Assembly: GCF_027580225.2 (NCBI RefSeq)
Contig: NC_073343.2
Coordinates: forward strand, 3,311,001-3,375,000
Direction: 5' to 3'
Length of the DNA stretch: 64,000 nt
From: Misgurnus anguillicaudatus
Taxonomy: Eukaryota; Chordata; Actinopteri; Cypriniformes; Cobitidae
Shown here: piece after piece, positions 1 through 12,350 of the stretch
Layout of the letters: every line of letters begins with the position of its first letter
How positions within the stretch are numbered: position 1 is the stretch's first letter
Notes under the pieces: model-generated
Database searches by the model: none
The model's input: only the letters and a program-made list of their open reading frames with translations
What the model was told of the DNA's origin: nothing
Program-made: the position numbers and the translations under genes

Positions 1-1250
1 ACTCACCCGCGACTTACCTTTTCATACAAACACTTATTCAGAAGTTTCTGAAAATGTCCTAGCCTAGGGTAGTTGATGCGATTTTGTAAGAAAAATATTC
101 ATATTTAAAACTTTACAAACGAAAATAACTATACGCACTTTCATAGTGACGTATGACAAATGCGGAGGCAGAGTCCTGCATGGGTCAATTTTTGGAGACC
201 CGCTCCCACCCGTACACACAAAGTTCAGGAACAGATCTGACCCGTCATCCGTGATAACATCAAAATTAAACCACACCCGCCCGGACCCGTTACCCAACCT
301 GTACCCGCACATGCATAAATCACACATGCTAAAATCATTCCAATTAAAGTGCTTTATTTTTAATCTCGTACCTCTCTCAACATCACAACACCATCATGAA
401 TGGGCTAATGAAACAGGGTAGCCTATTCAAGTAGCCTACCATCGGCACAAATGGAACCTGATAAGTACACAAATAGACCTATTAATAAAAAAAACAAGAA
501 AAATCGAAATGCTTTCTTAAGAGAAGACGTTCAGCTTCCGGCTATCAACGGCAAAACTTTATGCAACTCCTGCAACGCTCGCTCCAACTAGGCTACCATA
601 AGAATCAACAAAGGTTGCGCACTGTCGCAGTGGTGGTGACGTGATGGGTCAAATGTCATATGTTGCGCGTGTAATGGTAATTTGGGGGGGGGGGGTGCAC
701 ACCAAAGCTTTTACGCCCGCTGCCGGCGCATGTTTTCAATTGATTCCAATGGAAACTTGGCGTTTTTCAAATAAGCCGGCGCTCTGCGTTTTTTCCGCCC
801 TCGGTGCTGAGTGTCGAGAGTTGAAAAAGATTCAACTTTGGGTGAAAAGCTCCGCTCGTCAATGTCAGTCCTCACACGGCCATCCAATCACGGTGGAGTA
901 GGGGCGGGACAAGTATCACAACAACCAACCGGCTCACAGCTCAAGTATCACAGCTAAAAAGTGCTCGGCTAAAAAAAAACAGCTGGCAAGCAGTGTCCTC
1001 CACGTGTTTAAAATTTTTGGTGTGCACAATTAGACATACAAATTTTGCTAATTTTTATTCACGCTACTACACGCCCGCACAGAGTTAATTAACCGCCCGC
1101 ATCCCTGCCCATGAATTTTAAGAATGTCACATCCACCCGTTTTACACACTTTGACCCGTTGCAGGACAGGTGGAGGCACAGACAGGGGAGCAAAACAACC
1201 CTCCGCATTCATCATACGTCTACGAAAAGTGTGCACTGATAATCTCTTCT
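1..1250. mobile_element. Possible hAT-like fragment with CCCG-rich ends
   Basis: Two blocks rich in ACCCG/CCCGC words, 170-310 and 1070-1220, flank other sequence and look like the ends of one element interrupted by later insertion. Such CCCG-rich ends are familiar from fish hAT-like repeats. No transposase frame is present, and the left end may lie outside the window. Confidence 0.3.
693..1027. mobile_element. MITE with GTGCACACC termini
   Basis: Left end GGTGCACACCAAAGCTTTT pairs with right end AAAATTTTTGGTGTGCAC as imperfect terminal inverted repeats about 335 bp apart. The interior is GC-rich (CCGGCG, GGGGCGGG) compared with its surroundings, and nothing in it codes convincingly. It sits inside the CCCG-rich element, so it is probably a later insertion. 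Confidence 0.5.
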
Positions 1251-1268
1251 GAATGCAGAAGAGTCTAA

Positions 1269-1630
1269 TGCTGCGTTCACACCAGCCGCGGTAGATGCAT
1301 CAAGCACGAGTGATTTCAATGTTAAGTCAATGTAAAGACGCATTTACTCACATCTGGAGGTCTCACGGCACGAAAGAGGCGAGTCCGTCTCATTTGCGCG
1401 TCTAGTTCACGCGAATGATGCAAATTGAGCTTTGCCGCTGGAAACAAATCAGGAGCTTGCTGTAGTAGAGCGCAGAAGTCTCTCCCATGATGCTAATTTT
1501 CGCGTAAATGTCTCGAATAACTAGAATTTCACGCGCGAATGAAGCAAGTTAACTCAAAATGTTCAAGCGTCCAACTACGTGCGAATAGCGCGTTTTTGTC
1601 GCCTCTACCACGTTTGGTTTGAATCCAGTA
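1269..1630. mobile_element. Harbinger-like MITE, copy 1
   Basis: Starts TGCTGCGTTCACACCAGCC and ends in an imperfect inverted copy. Both sides are flanked by TAA (1266-1268 and 1631-1633), the 3-bp duplication expected of PIF/Harbinger elements. The CpG-rich interior, with GAATAGCGCGTTTTTG near the right end, matches the copies at 33978-34350 and 41566-42370. Confidence 0.7.
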
Positions 1631-3158
1631 TAAGATGGCGGCATTACCGGAAGCTATAGTTATTTTCGTTGGTAAATCTGTGTGGATTACTTGTGCGAAG
1701 GATGATGCACTTTCTTTGGACTTAAAGGAGCTGGACCCTATACTTATCCGTTATAAGATAAGACTGGAAGATATCTTAATATGTGTTCAAATGAAAAGGA
1801 TGGACATATGCAACTCGGATGGCTTGAGGGCGAGTAAATCACGTGGTATTTTTCATTTTTTGGTCGAACTATCACTTTAAGAAAGAAATAGTTATTTTAA
1901 ACTTTTGACTGAATGGTTCTTTGGGGAACCAAAAATGGTTCTTCTATAGCATCTCTGTTAAGAACGTTTGTAGCATCTTTATTTTTAGAGTGTATTACAA
2001 TGCCTTGTTTCGGCAGCTAATCACCATTAAGTGCTCCCAAGTAAGAACAGGAGAATAAAAGCAGTAACTTCAGGTAAGATCACTCCTACCCACGACCCCA
2101 CCTGCAATCCTTATGTTTCCGGCCCTGACCCTAAACCATGTGCCAGCTCTTCAGATGGATATCAGTAAGCACTGCTGTTGCAGGTGGCTGGTAAAGGGCT
2201 CTTGTGGGAGGCCAGTGTGATGAGAAGAGGTGCGGTGCGCACTGAACAGATGGACAGAACAACTGGGACACTTATTACTATCGAAAAAATTGAGTATAGC
2301 AGACTGGGGCCATGACCTCTCTCAGATTTACATGCACCACACACAGTTTTCTTCATTTCCCATTTTTTCCTTTAACATTTTTAAGTGCCCAATTTTTACT
2401 TAATATAAAATGTTTTTGCCCTTGAAAGAAAAGAAACTTGAGAAAAAAAAAGTTTTTTACTGTTGGCTCTACAATTTAGCCTGATGATGTATCTCATTAA
2501 AGATGGGCTTGTTTAGAGCTCCCGCATGGTTATGGGACACTGGATCCTAAAATAGACTCTCTTTCTCTTCGGTGACTCAGAGACAATGGTTTTACTCCTT
2601 CCACAACTTACTCTTTACACTTCCTTGCTGTTTCCTTTCTGTAAAATGTGAGTTACGACTGGAGACCTGGCACATGTTAAAAACTGGCGATGCAAAAGGT
2701 TATGAGTTCAATCCAAGGGAACATATGGAGGTTAGATGCAAGAGCTGCTAAACACCACCACTGTCAGAAAATTAGATATTAACCAAATGCTCTTGACACA
2801 TTTCACTGTGAGAGCAAGACCTGGCACTCTTGGGCCAGTGCAAGCAACAAAGTAGCCTATCTGTACAGATGTGAAGCTAAGATTCATCCAAACAGTTGCT
2901 AGGTTTGTATAAATGGGTCTAAAAGTCGCTAAAATGTAGCAATAAGGTCGCTAAGTTGGCAACACAGTCGCTGGGTTGGCAACACTGCTTTAGCCAATCC
3001 CCTTTTTTTGAGCAAGTAAACCCCACCCACTGATTAACATTGAATTTGCATACAAGTTGAAAATGAAAACCAATAATTAAAAGAGAATATAAAATTAAAA
3101 CAGAAATTTACATTTTAATTTTGTCCCTATAATTGCTTGGGCACTAATAAAAAGCCTT

Positions 3159-3663
3159 TTAACCCTTTAACTGGCACAGCCCTTTTTGAGTGGGGGGTTG
3201 GTGAAAAGGTGATATACACCTTTAAATTAATATAACTCTGGCATTTTTTTTTTGGTCTAGAAGCCTAATTTTGGTTTTAATTTTGGTAATTTTTGGTTTT
3301 AAAGAAGACACTTCAACGTTTTTAGGGAAGTGTCTGAAGGTGAAAATATTTTTTTTTTTTTAAAGCAGTTTACATTTATTTGTAATAAATAAAAATGCAA
3401 TATAGTATAATTTTTAATACATAAAATTGTCAAAAAACTGAGGTGCTGGTTTGCTTTGAGGTTTGCTGCATACTTGTGTCACAAATGAATAAATTACAGT
3501 TACTGCATTATTATTACTGCTAAAAGGTTTTGAAATATGAAAACTACATTCTTAGTCCTTTCCAACAATATATAGTTTGTCATGATAGATTAACATTAAC
3601 ATAAAAAATATTGAAATAAATGTAGGTGTCCCGCTCACGGGACAGCGCCAATTAACGGGTTAA
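3159..3663. mobile_element. TTAA-flanked MITE (CCCTTTAACTGGCA ends)
   Basis: Left end TTAACCCTTTAACTGGC and right end GCCAATTAACGGGTTAA are inverted repeats with TTAA at each border. The 505-bp interior is AT-rich and non-coding. TTAA targets suggest mobilisation by a piggyBac-type transposase, which is inference. Confidence 0.55.
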
Positions 3664-3969
3664 AAATTGTATTTACAGATTCGTTTTTAAGTTTTTATTT
3701 TAATATTGGCAGTCTTGCCTCAAGATTATATGGAAAATGCCAAATAATAAATTTTATTTTATTTTTCTATTTGGCCGGAATGATGGTTCATCACGTTGAA
3801 ATTTAATTTAATGTTTTAACTTTTATTTTATCATTTAATTAATTAATTTAAAAAAGACTAAAAATACCTTCCATAGACACATACTATACGTTCATCAAAT
3901 ACTTTTGTGTCAAATCCTCTTAATCCTGCCCTCAGGCCATTCAGAAATACAGTTTATAGGTAGAAACTA

Positions 3970-4361
3970 TTAAAGAGGACATCTTTATCTGACTTTTTCC
4001 ATGTTTAAGTGCTATAATTGGGTCCCCAGTTCTTCTATCAACCTAGAAAATGTAAAAACCAGTAACTAAGTTTTGGTAAACCATTCTCTGCAAGCATGTG
4101 AAAAAATAGGTCATTGAAATTTGGCTCTCCTTGTGATGTCAGAAGGGGATAATACCGTCCCTTAATCTGCATTATCCAACCATGGCACTGCCATTTAGTG
4201 CAGAGATCAGCTCATTTGCATTTTAAAGGACACACCCCAAAACAATTGGCAATTTTAACATGCTATAATAAATTATGGTATTTTAAGCTAAAACGTACTC
4301 TGGGGACAGCAAAGATTTATTTTACATCTTAAAAAAGTGAAATGTGAAATGTCCCCTTTAA
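3970..4361. mobile_element. TTAA MITE family A, copy 1
   Basis: Bounded by TTAAAGAGGACATCTTT and AAATGTCCCCTTTAA. Internal landmarks (GGGTCCCCAGT, TCTATCAACCTAGAAAATG, TTTAGTGCAGA) recur in opposite orientation at 25128-25566, so these are two copies of one family. It is non-coding. Confidence 0.75.
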
Positions 4362-4457
4362 GAGTCTGATAAAAAATGTATTCTTATTTACAAGAAATTA
4401 TGTCAGACGCACTTGGCATGTTTTGCATCAAAGCTCTTCATATATGCTGATGTAATG

Positions 4458-4493
4458 TTGCTTTGAATAAAAGTCTGCCAAATGCATAAATGT
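4458..4493 (+). repeat. SINE 3' tail remnant
   Basis: TTGCTTTGAATAAAAGTCTG followed by CCAAATGCATAAATG is the conserved tail shared by many fish tRNA-derived SINEs and their partner LINEs. The head is not recognisable here. The same tail occurs inverted in the SINE at 15395-15545. Confidence 0.5.
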
Positions 4494-6301
4494 ATACGTT
4501 TTGTCACCTTCCCACTCAGTCTCTCATTGAAATCTAAAAATAATGCTACGCTAATAAGATAATATTGATAAATTAAAACTATTGAGGTGCAGTTATTCTT
4601 TCCCTCCCCTTTTAAGTTAATCTAAGCTCTACAAAAACATTATGTACACTGCACTAAAATATTTTAGGAGCTTTGTTATAGTTATCTTTTTTTTGGAAAG
4701 TGAAGGTAAGGATGAAGGAGTTCCTACTTCACAGACATTTGTGGATTTGTGTCGCTTTGATCCAACAGTACAGAGGCCACGACACCTTTTCTCACTCCTG
4801 AGGACATGAAAAGCTCTTTGAAAATGAAACAGCGGTGTGAGGTGTTAACACGGCACAGGATCACACGTTGCAGGGAAGTTTTCCTCCGACTGTGATTAAC
4901 TTTCACAAACACATTCAAGAATGCGCGATATCTGTGCATTTTAATTCCCTTTAACTCCAAATTTGCGGATTCTCCCTTCAAAAAAACTTCATGTTTAAAT
5001 GTTTCATACAGTAAGAATGACTTGTTTTGATAAGTAAGATGTGAAAAGCATGGCACCCTCTTTGTGGAAAAGAGTGCTACTAACAACTCTTAAAAAAATT
5101 TTCACGAGAACCTTCTCACTGTAAACAGATCACCGCTTTATATCAGCATTGTTGTGTGCCGTTGTTTTCTCTGCAGAGTGATGAATTGCTATAGAGCCGA
5201 AAACAAATATAGCCTATTGCACAACACAGATTCCCTTTCCAAGTATTATTTAAGCCACCAATAAATAAATAAATCACAAACATTATTGTGTTATGTTGCC
5301 CAGTGACGAATGATTTCCATTCTGTCTCTCTTCTGGTAAACTATTGCCTAATTTAAAAATATACACCAAGTTTGGGAGCCTTGTGTGACCACAATAAGAG
5401 TTGAAAGATAGCGTCTGCGGTTTCCCGCAGTAAACCTTACTGTAAGTGAAGAACTGAACGTGTCGCACTGTCTGCACACTTAATACACCCTTAACCCTGA
5501 CAAGGAGAAATTTGGAAACTTGCCTCGTGGCCCCTGTCTCTCCTGCATCACCTCACTTTTCATAGCCTCCATCCAAAGAGGCTTTCTGCACATTATCTGG
5601 CTCCAAACACATTCCAAAACAAGAAATGTGACTCCAGACGATCGTCCCTCAGTACCCGAGGAGACAATGAAAGTGGGGACGTTTATCCGGCCATCCTTGG
5701 TGGTTTCATTTAATCGTGGGATTAGAAAGACAGCTCATATTGAAAGCTTATCTCCTTCCCCCTCTGGTGAGATTTATAAGGGCAACAGATTTTGTTTTTG
5801 ATACAAGTAATTGTATTTTGGCTCGTAGGGTACACGAGTATCTATTTTGCGCGTTAAAAACAGCCTTGAATCTTTTCCCGATAAAACATTCTTTTCATTG
5901 TCAAAAATGCAATCTTGTCTTTTTGTTTTGAGAGATAATTGCCTTCTTGCGGCCCAGTCAACCAATACAAGCGTCCCTCCTTCAATATTTTCACACTTGG
6001 AAAGACTAAGGATTCCTTATCATAATTTGCACATTTTATGATAAGGCATCCTTATTCATTTGAACCTGGAAATACTAAAGAGAGAACCTGTGTAAAACTT
6101 GACTGGAAGATACTGCGATGGGATGTTTTCTGATAAGAAACTGCTATCGGACTCTATCGGATTTTAAAATATGCAACGACAAATCATCGCAGACGTTATT
6201 TTTCTCCTGAGTTGTCTGAGTGTTTATTTAAAAAAAAAAAGTTTAAGATTTTCTGGTTAGATGTGTTTAAGGAAACATGTTAGGTCATCTACTGCGTTTC
6301 A

Positions 6302-8895
6302 TACTGTACGAGTCTTCCTAAAAAGAAGAAAAATAAATCATGTATGTTTAACGGGTATACAAATAACAAGTAAAGCTATCCAGAGCCATTGGGACTATAT
6401 TTACTGCAATTTACGGTAAGGTACGGTAAGGTAATGTAAGGTAGGTACAGAAGTTGTCATTGGTGTGGTACCTTTTCAAAAAGTACACTTTTGTACCTAA
6501 AAGGTGCATATTGGTGCCTCAAAGGTACACATTGGTACCTTAGATGTACATACTGGCACCTCAAAGGTACACATTTTTACAAAAATGGTACATATTAGGA
6601 CCTTTCAAAAGGTACAGGTACCTTCCCAGTGACAACTTTTGAACCATAGTTTCTGAGTGTGTATGAGTTCTCCTAAAAGAAAGAAAAATGTCTCATACAT
6701 ATTTAACAGGTATACAAATAAGTAGTAAGGCTGTAGAGACTAGTAAAACTATTTAGAGCAGGTGGGCTATTTTTACTGCAATTTACAGTAAGGTACTGTA
6801 GGTACAAAAGTTGTCACTAGGTTAGTACCCTTTCAGAAAGTACATTTGTGTACCTAAAAGGTACACATTGGTACCTTAGATGTACATACTGGCACCTTAA
6901 ACGTACATATTTGTACCAAAATGGTACATATTAGGACCTTTTTAAAAGGTACAGGTACCCTCCCAGTGACAACTTTTGTATCATAGTTTCTGAGAGTGTG
7001 AGTTCTCATGATAGAAAGAAAGATGTGTCTACATATTTAACAGGTATACAAAAACTAGTAAGGCTGTTAATGGAGACTAGTAAAACTATTCAGAGCAGAT
7101 GGGGCTAATTTTACTGCAATTTATGGTAAAGTACAATAGGTACAAAAGTTGTCCCTGGTGTATTACATTTTCAAAAAGTACACTTTTATACATAAAAAGT
7201 GCACATTGGTACTTCAAAGGTACACATTGATACCTTAGATGTACATACTGGCACCTTAAAGGTACATATCTGTACCAAAATGGTATATATTAGGACCTTT
7301 TTAAAAGGTACAGGTACCGTCCCAGTGACAACTTTTGTAGTTTTTTTTTACTGCGAGTGTATGAGTTCTCCTAAAGAAATGTCTCATACATATTTAACAG
7401 GTATACAAATAACAAGTAATGCTGTAGAGACTATTAAACTATTCGGAGCAGGTGGGGCTATTTTTATTGCAGTTTACGGTAAAGTACAATAGGTACAAAA
7501 GTTGTCCCTGGTGTAGTACCTTTTCAAAAAGTACACTTTTGTACCTAAAATGTGCATATTGGTGCCTCAAAGGTATACATTGGTACCTTAGATGTACATA
7601 CCGGCACCTCAAAGGTACATATTTTTACAAAAATTTTACATATTAGGACCTTTTAAAAGGTACAGGTACCTTCCCAGTGACAACTTTTGTACCATAGTTT
7701 CTGAGAGTATATGAGTTCTCCTAAAAGAAAGAAAAATGTCTCACTACTTATTTGTATACCTGTTAAATATGTATAAGGCTGTAGAGATAGTAAAACTATT
7801 TAGAGCAGGTGGGCTATTTTTACTGCAATTTACGGTAAGGTACTGTAGGTACAAAAGTTGTTACTTGTGTAGTACCCTTTTCAAAAAGTACATTTGTGTA
7901 CCTAAAAGTTGCATATTGGTACCTTAAATGTACATACTGGCACCTCAAAGGTACATATCTGTACAAAAATGGTACATATTAGGACCTTTGTAAAAGGTAC
8001 CACCCCATGACAACTTTTATACCATAGTTTCTAAGAGTATACAAGTTATCATGAAAGAAAGAAAAATGTCACAACATATTTAGCCGGTATACAAAAACTA
8101 GTAAGGATGTTAATAGAGACTAGTAAAGCTATTCAGAGCAGATGGGGCTAATTTTACTGCAATTTATGGTAAAGTACAATAAGTACAAAAGTTGCCACTG
8201 GTGTATTAAATTTTCAAAAAGTACACTTTTATACATAAAAGGTGCACATTGGTACCTCAAAAGTACACATTGGTACCTTAGATGTATATACTGGCACCTT
8301 AAAGATACATATCTGTACCAAAATGGTACATATTTGGACCTTCTTAAAAGGTACCATCCCCATGACAACTTTTATACCATAGTTTCTAAGAGTATACGAG
8401 TTCTCATGAAAGAAAGAAAAATGTCACAACATATTTAGCCGGTATACAAAAACTAGTAAGGATGTTAATAGAGACTAGTAAAGCTATTCAGAGCAGGTGG
8501 GGCTATATTTTTACTGCAATTTATGGTAAAATACAATAGGTACAAAAGTTGTCACTGATGTAGTACCTTTTCAAAAAGAGCACATATGTACCTAAAAGAT
8601 GCACATTGGTACATCAAAGGTACACATTGGTATCTTAGATGTACATACTGGCACCTAAAAGGTACATATCTGTACCAAAATGGAACATATTAGGACCTTT
8701 TCAAAAGGTACCGTCCCCAAGACAACTTTTATACCAAAGTTTCTGAGAGTGTATGATTTCTCATGAAAGAAAGAAAAATGCCTCATACATATTTAACAGG
8801 TATACAATAACTAGTAAGGCTGTTATTAGAGACTAGTAAAGCTATTCAGAGCAGGTGGGGCTATTTGTACTGCAATTTACAGTAAGGTACGCTAC
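6302..8895. repeat. Tandem array of ~350-bp GGTACC-rich units
   Basis: The landmark ACTGCAATTTA recurs at about 6403, 6775, 7113, 7466 (variant), 7822, 8156, 8513 and 8869, giving spacings of 372, 338, 353, 356, 334, 357 and 356 bp. Each unit has an AT-rich spacer ending GAGCAGGTGGGGCTA and a block of short subrepeats of the type AAGGTACACATTGGTACCTT, bounded by GTTGTCACTGGTGTAGTACC and CCCAGTGACAACTTTTG. Units differ by substitutions and small indels, so the array is not recent. The subrepeat block resembles dispersed elements at 38048-38591 and 47647-48420. Short open frames here are periodic artefacts. Confidence 0.9.
7743..7774. other. 32-bp micro-inversion inside one satellite unit
   Basis: The segment ACTACTTATTTGTATACC through AAATATGTAT is the exact reverse complement of the matching segment in the second unit (about 6695-6726, ATACATATTTAACAGG through AAGTAGT). 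Flanking sequence on both sides keeps normal orientation. Other units carry the forward form. Confidence 0.85.
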
Positions 8896-8925
8896 AGTAA
8901 CCTGCCTTCCTTTACCAGCAATAAG

Positions 8926-10445
8926 CCATCACACCTCAATCCCAGGTGGAAAAAGGCTCCAAAATGTTGTAACAAAAATAAGGATACACAACCTTACTGA
9001 TAGGTCACTAAAACATTCATGAGTTCAGGTCAAAATCATTAGCCATTTAATGGCATTCAGGCATTAGTAATAAAGTGGTGCGACATGTTGTAGGTGCTTG
9101 CAGAACATGCTAATTTGGCATCAAACTGCTGCGTTGTTTCTGGAACGGGGCCATATAAGACCCTATAGCATAATTTCTAAGGTTGCTGTAGCAACTACAG
9201 GCATTAAGCAGCATGAGGTAACCACATATGATTACACCTGTGAGCTGTAAGCTATACATTTCCATCCAATCACATGTAATAGGGGGGTGTTACAGCTTTA
9301 AAAAGCTAATGCCTCCGCACTTAATATATTCAAAGGTGGTTTGCACAGAATTACTAAGAACTTTTAACAGAAGAATAAAACAGGTTGTTTAAATAAAAAT
9401 AGCATTTTAACTAGAAGTTGAACATGACGACATCGTTTTGGCGGCATTATATTCCAAACTTTTGAAAAAAGGTTTCAAAGTCCAAGTTTTTGAAAACAAC
9501 ACCCTTATTGCCTTTGTATAAAGTATAAAAACTTAAATTTGTACCAATGGTGATGTAATGTCATGTGCGTGCGTATTGTGCTTTTAGACATCAGGTGACA
9601 TGAGCAACTACTGGACTGACATGCATAATACAGAATTTTCCTGTTTTTTGTGAATCTGCATAAATGGGGAACATTTTAACAACATTGTCATGTATAAGCA
9701 AGAAACTTTTACGTATTTAGTACATCATTGTCGTGTCCCATTATTATTGTACCCATAGTCGTGCAAATCAAAAGTATTCTGATGAAAAAACAAATCTGCT
9801 CCAACAGCTCTCAAAAAGGTGTGCACGAAGAAACGGGAAATGAGTCTCTACCAACAGCGCTGATGGCACAAAAATGACACTCTGATTTGACTGAACTACA
9901 GCAGTCTGAATCGCTCTCAGTGCTATAGCAAAACAGCAGGACCCACTGCACATGTAATCGTCTACCATTTTCCCTACTGTCATTGGCTATTACCCAGCCT
10001 GGCTCCAGAGCTGCCAAAGCAGACACGGGGGCATCAAAAAGCCCCTGCACAGCCGTACAGAAAGAACTCATCCATACACAGAGATATGTAGATACGGAGA
10101 CACACTGTTGAGGCATCATATTGTGTACATGTGTGTCAAAAATGATACAACTTTCCCTCCGTGGTCCTTTGTATAACCCCTGTCCAACGAATACGCCTGT
10201 CTCAAAGACGCAGCATCAAGTTCCCGTGTGATTGAAAAACTCTGACATTTCCTTCCAAACTGCAGAGATGTGTGGGAAGGTTCGATATACGGCAGACTGA
10301 GTGATACAGATGTGGACTGATTTTAAGCGCTTTGCTGTCCTGGTAAGATTTTTACTTAAAAAAAAAATTTTTACCACATCAAAATCGAGCAATGTGAATT
10401 TAGTTTTTGTAAAAAATAAAAATATGCAGTTAAAACATATTTATT
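8926..10445. other. Unassigned intronic sequence
   Basis: No exon, RNA gene or clear element borders recognised. Open frames around 9768-10119 on the minus strand are short, overlap each other in different frames and have no recognisable domain. Confidence 0.5.
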
Positions 10446-11359
10446 AGGGTGATTCTCACGAAAACTTGGTTTTAAAAATGTCAAGCATGAAAATGTAAAA
10501 ATTGCTTAAATTTACTTTTTTTCCCACCAGACATTAAAAAACAAAGTCTGGAGTAAATGGGAACATTAATTTAAAAACTTTTACTTATCATTTAACACTT
10601 TTTGTAACATAATTTAAAAAATTTGTCCTAAAAAATCTCATTACCGCAACAGTCAGAAAACATCAACACTGACATATTTTCAAAATGACATGACAAACCT
10701 GAAAGAACATAATTTGGAGAATCTGCACATGCATTTAAAATCAAAGTATTATGCTTCTATTAATTAAATTAACATTTAATAAGCATCTGTTGCGGTAATG
10801 ATAATCAAAATCTTGTGTAAGCATTCTGACAAGACAATATTTCAAATTAACTGTAAAAAATGATCTTACCTGGTAGCCATATTGAAGTAACTGGTCCATG
10901 TGCTTGGTCACTCAAAATCTTTATTAAAATTCTGTATGTGTGCTTAAACTGTTCTCAAAAAGTGTTGCGGAGGATGAGAACATCAGGCATGGACACATCA
11001 TTTTCCAAATTTTTCTTCATTATTAATATACATGAATATTCAGTAAATATTTTTTCTGTCATCTAAAGTAGTCTAGCAAAACATCCATTTATTTTTTTCT
11101 TAATATTTTTGTGTTAATTTGATTAAATTACAACATAACGCATGTTCAAGCACAGCCGGACACATTGCGGTAATGAGAATTTCAGCAGAAAATGAGAAAA
11201 AATTTACAATTATAAATTCTTATGTTGAAATCACACATTGTGCAAGGTAGAACACAGTATTGTGTTAATTCTGATGCTTTTTAATGTTACTATATTACAC
11301 ATTTTAAAGCTAAAATCATCAGTGCCGTGGCGTTTCAATGGTTTCGTGAGAATCACCCA
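10446..11359. mobile_element. DNA transposon remnant with GGGTGATTCTCACGAAA ends, copy 1
   Basis: Left AGGGTGATTCTCACGAAAAC and right TTTCGTGAGAATCACCC are terminal inverted repeats 914 bp apart. The interior has the repeated motif CATTACCGCAA and its inverse GCGGTAATGA. A second copy lies at 47748-48391. No transposase frame survives. Confidence 0.75.
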
Positions 11360-11594
11360 TTAACTGGTTACATCCAAAATTTCTAGTTGGGCTTTATTTA
11401 ATTTCTGTAAATAAGTAAGGGAGAGCAGGGCACAAAGTAATGCTTTTTGTCTCTATCATTCAAAAAATATTTAAGTTGGATGAATATTTTTTTTACACAA
11501 TCAACACACACATCTCTGCTACAAACACTTAAAATTTGTTTCTGGGTCCTAACCGAGGGGGAACATTCCAATCTCTCTGAAGCCATTACGGAAG

Positions 11595-12097
11595 TGATTT
11601 AAAATGCAATTCATCGACTGGCCGCTAGAGGCTCCGAAAGGGAATCAATTGCCATAGAATTTTATGTCAAAATGGCCAACTTTACAGTAAAAAATAATAT
11701 GTTTACAGCCTGGTACAAAAATAGTTTTTGGTCTGTATAGCGAAGTTTGCCCTTCATGACAACTGTGAGGGGGGTGGATTTTTTATAACTCATCCTTTTA
11801 AATTATATTAAGCTTTAAAGTTCTGCATAATTAAGGGCGTGGCCACTTTAGTGAGGGGTGAACAGCCACTGCGGTCACTAGAATCGAGCTAGGCGGGCGT
11901 GGTTTCAGCAACCAGTCACCTCAGCTACACCCACGTCCCGCCTCTTTACCCATTTTCAGATATCCGCGAGTGATGCGAGGTGACGCGTGGCCAAGATGGC
12001 GACGGCAGGCAACGCCTACTTTAAGCTTCAAAAACGATCTTCAGAAACCTATGGGTGATGTCAAGGACACTACGTCAATCTTTTTTTACAGTCTATG
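11595..12097. repeat. Dispersed repeat ending in TTTTTTTACAGTCTATGG
   Basis: The block has a GC-rich middle (GGGCGTGGCC, GGCGGGCGTGG, CAAGATGGCGACGGC) and ends with CCTATGGGTGATGTCAAGGA then TTTACAGTCTATGG, a terminus I recognise from common cyprinid interspersed repeats. The left border is uncertain. Confidence 0.45.
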
Positions 12098-12350
12098 GTC
12101 CTAACGTTATCGCACAATTACACCAAAAGTGACAGGAGTGCAAATGTTACAACTTACCCCATAGGTGGGGTTCATTGTAACAAACAGAAGGTTTGTTGGA
12201 ACACCTGCGAGAAAACTTAGTTTAAACACAAATAATTCATTCAATAAATTCTGCCTATATACTAAAGGTGGATATTTTTTTATATTATTGAAAGGGCTGC
12301 ACAATTAAAACATAAAATCATAATTGTCAGTTATTTCCCCTGATATTGTA

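Noticed and set aside
4724..5086. 120-codon open frame on the minus strand
   Set aside because: No domain, no plausible splice-site context, not similar to any neurexin segment.
7199..8438. Several Tyr/Leu-rich open frames in the tandem array
   Set aside because: They repeat with the array period in both strands and differ only by array mutations.
6302..8895. Regularly spaced repeats as a CRISPR array
   Set aside because: Period of about 350 bp with similar sequence throughout, no unique spacers, and a clearly vertebrate context.
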